NCBI GenBank assembly: GCA_030622775.1
Contig: JAUXFS010000107.1
Coordinates: forward strand, 1-6,551
From: Rhodospirillales bacterium
GTDB taxonomy: Bacteria > Pseudomonadota > Alphaproteobacteria > Rhodospirillales > Defluviicoccaceae
Length of the DNA stretch: 6,551 nucleotides
Direction: 5' to 3'
Below the pieces are notes generated by a model. The model searched no databases. It was not told where the DNA came from and worked only from the letters and a program-made list of their open reading frames with translations. This document shows, in pieces, positions 4,239 to 6,551 of this stretch (positions within the stretch are counted from its first letter, which is position 1; every line of letters begins with the position of its first letter). The translations under genes were made by a program, and so were the position numbers.

Positions 4239-6284
4239 ATGCCCATGGCAAAGACCGCCGCAAAGACTGCCGCAAAGATAACCGAGGAAGCCCCAACCCG
4301 CGGCACCACCGATGGCCGCCGCCGGACCAGGGAGCGCTCGCCGCAAGTTCGCGGGCGGCTGATGTGGCCGATGTTGAAGTGGCTGGCGGTGGCGACGATC
4401 TGGGTGTCGGTCGCGGCGGTCGGTGTGGTTGCCTGGTATGCGGCGGATCTGCCGGACGTGGACGCGGCGCTGACCGCGCCCCGCCGGGCGTCGGTAACGG
4501 TGCTGGCGGCGGACGGCTCCGAGGTCGCCAGCTCCGGCGACCGTTACGGCTTGCCGCTCACCGTCTCGGATCTGCCGCCGGCGTTGCCGCTGGCCGTTCT
4601 GGCGACGGAGGACCGTCGCTTCTACGGGCATTTCGGTGTCGACGTCATTGGTCTCGCGCGGGCGATGGTCGCCAACATCCGCGCCGGCACCGTCGTCCAG
4701 GGCGGCAGCACGATCACCCAGCAGGCGGCGAAAAACCTGTTTCTCACCCCCGAACGAACGATCAAGCGCAAGATCCAGGAACTGATGCTGGCGCTGTGGC
4801 TGGAGCACGAGTTCACCAAGGACCAGATCCTCGCCATCTATCTAAACCGTGCCTACTTCGGCGCCGGCGCCTATGGCGTCGACGCCGCGGCGCGCAAGTA
4901 TTTCGGTCGTCCCGCGTTTCGCATCTCCACCTATCAGTCGGCGATGCTGGCCGGATTGCTGAAGGCGCCCAGCCGCTACAACCCGCTCGCCAATCCCGGG
5001 CTGGCGGCCAAACGGACGGGCCGGGTGCTGGCCAACATGGTCGCCGCCGGCTTTATCACCGAAGCCGAGGTCGATGCCGCCAAGCGCCACAAGGGCGAGG
5101 TGATCGCGTCGCTCGGCGTCCGCCACGGCGGCCGATACTTCGTCGACTGGGTGCTGGCCCAGGTGCCGGACTTCGTCTCGGCCGGCGACCGCGACGTCAT
5201 CGTCACCACGACGATCGATCCTCGGTTGCAACGGCTGGCCGAGGCCCGCGTCGCCGAAACGCTCGACGGGCCCGGCGCCAAGGCCGATGCGTCGGAGGCG
5301 GCGCTGGTGGCGATGACGGCGGACGGCGCCGTCCGCGCCATGGTCGGCGGTCGCTACTACCTGCGGAGCCAGTTCAACCGGGCGGTCCAGGCCTACCGGC
5401 AGCCGGGTTCCGCCTTCAAGCCCTTCGTCTACCTCGCCGGGCTGGAAGCCGGACTGGTTCCCGACAGCCTCATCGCCGACGCGCCGCTGACGGTGGACGG
5501 CTGGAAGCCGCGCAACTTCGCCGGCCGCTACCGGGGCGAGGTCACGCTGCGCCGGGGCCTCGCCGAGTCGATCAACACGGTGGCGGTGCGGGTCAGCGAA
5601 CACGCCGGCCGCGGGCGGGTGATCGACGCCGCCCATCGGCTCGGGATCACCGCCGATCTCAAGCCGACACCGAGCCTGGCCCTCGGCGCCGGCGAGGTCA
5701 GCCTGATCGAGTTGGCCGCGGCGTACGCGACGTTCGCCAATGGCGGCCTCGGGGTGTGGCCCTATGGCATCGAGTCGATCCACGATGCCGACGGCCGGTT
5801 GCTCTATGCCCGTTCCGGCTCCGGCCCCGGCCGGATCGTCGAAGCCGGGCACGCGGCCGAAATCACCGACATGCTGGTCGAGGCGGTCGAGCGCGGCACC
5901 GGGCGCGCAGCCAAGCTCCCGCGTCCGGTGGCCGGCAAGACCGGGACCAGCCAGAACTTCCGCGATGCCTGGTTCGTCGGGTTCAGCGCCGACCTGGTCA
6001 CCGGGGTGTGGATGGGCAACGACAACAACAGGCCGATGGACAACGTCACCGGCGGCGGCCTGCCGGCCAAGCTGTGGCGGGCGTTCATGGCCGATGCCCA
6101 TGCCGGCGCTCCGGCGCGCCCGCTTCCGAGCCTGACCCCGGCCCCCGAGGAGTCCTACACCACGGTCGCGGACGACTCCCTCGTGCCGAACTTCTGGGAA
6201 CGGTTGAAGAGGGTGTTCTCGAGTGACGACGAGACGCCGAAACCGACCCGCCGCCGGAGCGAACCGCAACGCTTCGATCCCTGA
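4239..6284 (+). CDS. Class A penicillin-binding protein (PBP1A-like transglycosylase/transpeptidase)
   Basis: Bifunctional inner-membrane enzyme that polymerises lipid II into glycan strands and cross-links stem peptides (4-3). From the ATG at 4239 the product is 681 residues: a basic cytoplasmic N-terminus starting with AKTAAKTAAK, one transmembrane segment at about 45-69, a GT51 domain and a transpeptidase domain. GT51 motifs are EDRRFYGHFG (catalytic Glu124), GGSTITQQ (155-162), RKIQE (177-181, second Glu) and KDQILAIYLN (194-203). Transpeptidase motifs are SAFK with nucleophile Ser391, SIN (444-446) and KTGT (567-570). All are intact, so it should be active and bind penicillin. It is shorter than E. 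coli PBP1A, with little room for the extra domain found between the catalytic domains there. A charged, proline-containing tail ends the protein. The start is uncertain: TTG 4227, ATG 4239 and ATG 4245 are in frame and none has a good Shine-Dalgarno. It follows the L,D-transpeptidase gene on the same strand. Confidence 0.95.
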   Translation: MPMAKTAAKTAAKITEEAPTRGTTDGRRRTRERSPQVRGRLMWPMLKWLAVATIWVSVAAVGVVAWYAADLPDVDAALTAPRRASVTVLAADGSEVASSGDRYGLPLTVSDLPPALPLAVLATEDRRFYGHFGVDVIGLARAMVANIRAGTVVQGGSTITQQAAKNLFLTPERTIKRKIQELMLALWLEHEFTKDQILAIYLNRAYFGAGAYGVDAAARKYFGRPAFRISTYQSAMLAGLLKAPSRYNPLANPGLAAKRTGRVLANMVAAGFITEAEVDAAKRHKGEVIASLGVRHGGRYFVDWVLAQVPDFVSAGDRDVIVTTTIDPRLQRLAEARVAETLDGPGAKADASEAALVAMTADGAVRAMVGGRYYLRSQFNRAVQAYRQPGSAFKPFVYLAGLEAGLVPDSLIADAPLTVDGWKPRNFAGRYRGEVTLRRGLAESINTVAVRVSEHAGRGRVIDAAHRLGITADLKPTPSLALGAGEVSLIELAAAYATFANGGLGVWPYGIESIHDADGRLLYARSGSGPGRIVEAGHAAEITDMLVEAVERGTGRAAKLPRPVAGKTGTSQNFRDAWFVGFSADLVTGVWMGNDNNRPMDNVTGGGLPAKLWRAFMADAHAGAPARPLPSLTPAPEESYTTVADDSLVPNFWERLKRVFSSDDETPKPTRRRSEPQRFDP

Positions 6285-6296
6285 GCGCCCGGCTCA
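6282..6296. terminator. Short inverted repeat joining two convergent stop codons
   Basis: TGAGC (6282-6286) and GCTCA (6292-6296) are inverted copies around GCCCG. The left arm includes the TGA stop of the PBP gene and the right arm the TGA stop (minus strand) of the amidotransferase gene. The 5-bp stem is short and no T-run follows on either side, so termination activity is doubtful. Confidence 0.2.
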
Positions 6297-6551
6297 ACCG
6301 CGGCTCAGACGGGTGCCCAGAATGGTATCGAGGAAACGCCGGGCCCAGTGCTCCGCCTGGGCGTCGTAGCGGTCGAAGCTGGCGAGCTGATCGTCGCGCG
6401 CCTGCGCGCCGGGCAGCACCAGATCGTGGGCCGCCTTGTCGGTCCACCGCTCGACGATCGCCCGGGTCACCTCGGGATGGAATTGCACGCCCCAGGTGGC
6501 CTCACCGTAGCGAAACGCCTGGTTGACGAACACCTCGTTCTCGGCGAGCAG
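6294..6551 (-). CDS. Class I glutamine amidotransferase-like protein, C-terminal fragment (5' end outside window)
   Basis: The frame is open from the right edge to a TGA at 6296-6294, giving the last 85 residues. The visible segment contains NQAFRYGEATWGVQFHPEVT, in which His25 and Glu27 of the fragment are the His and Glu of the Cys-His-Glu triad of class I (GATase1) glutamine amidotransferases. These enzymes hydrolyse glutamine and hand ammonia to an acceptor. The nucleophilic cysteine would lie upstream, outside the window. The HPE motif is followed by a helical tail of about 55 residues with WTDKAAHDL and HWARRFLDTIL, as in the stand-alone GMP-synthase-like amidotransferases. This fits a free-standing protein rather than guanine or tryptophan synthesis enzymes, but the substrate cannot be named. 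The in-frame ATG at 6533 is internal to the domain and not the real start. The gene converges on the PBP gene. Confidence 0.85.
   Translation of the reverse strand: MLAENEVFVNQAFRYGEATWGVQFHPEVTRAIVERWTDKAAHDLVLPGAQARDDQLASFDRYDAQAEHWARRFLDTILGTRLSRG

Noticed and set aside
4842..6269. Minus-strand frame of 475 codons opposite the PBP gene
   Set aside because: Antisense shadow; all conserved GT51 and transpeptidase motifs lie on the plus strand. The 620-codon plus-strand frame at 4364-6226 is rejected for the same reason.

Overview
The window is GC-rich, and its genes use GGC, GAC, AAC, CTC and GTC codons heavily. It looks like chromosomal DNA of an alphaproteobacterium, plausibly a Rhodospirillales-type organism. 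That placement is an inference from composition and gene types; no rRNA or other phylogenetic marker is present.

Positions 1-2550 (minus strand) hold the N-terminal 850 codons of a large RTX-type calcium-binding protein that runs off the left edge. It consists of nonapeptide arrays of the GGxGxDxxx kind (7, 11, 9, 9 and 11 copies) alternating with five homologous 81-82 residue spacer domains. The spacers fall into two subfamilies in the order A-A-B-B-A, and array length goes with spacer type. Any secretion signal would be C-terminal and outside the window.

Positions 2551-3072 form a divergent intergenic region, comparatively AT-rich on the RTX side. I see no convincing gene in it. It holds a 16-bp-arm inverted repeat, a perfect 16-bp palindrome over a possible promoter, a TTATAA pair, and a palindrome matching the E. 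coli CRP core consensus at 13 of 14 positions just upstream of the next gene.

Positions 3073-6284 (plus strand) carry two peptidoglycan synthesis genes in tandem. The first is a secreted L,D-transpeptidase (signal peptide, LysM-like segment, YkuD catalytic domain). The second is a bifunctional class A penicillin-binding protein (GT51 glycosyltransferase plus beta-lactam-sensitive transpeptidase). The first would make 3-3 cross-links or attach proteins to peptidoglycan; the second polymerises glycan strands and makes 4-3 cross-links. They are 146 bp apart, so co-transcription is possible but not shown.

Positions 6294-6551 (minus strand) hold the C-terminal end of a class I glutamine amidotransferase-like protein, convergent with the PBP gene and separated from it by 9 bp.

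I found no mobile element, CRISPR array, tRNA or rRNA, and no clearly new multi-gene system. The most distinctive features are the two-class modular architecture of the RTX protein and the palindrome-rich control region ahead of the L,D-transpeptidase gene.
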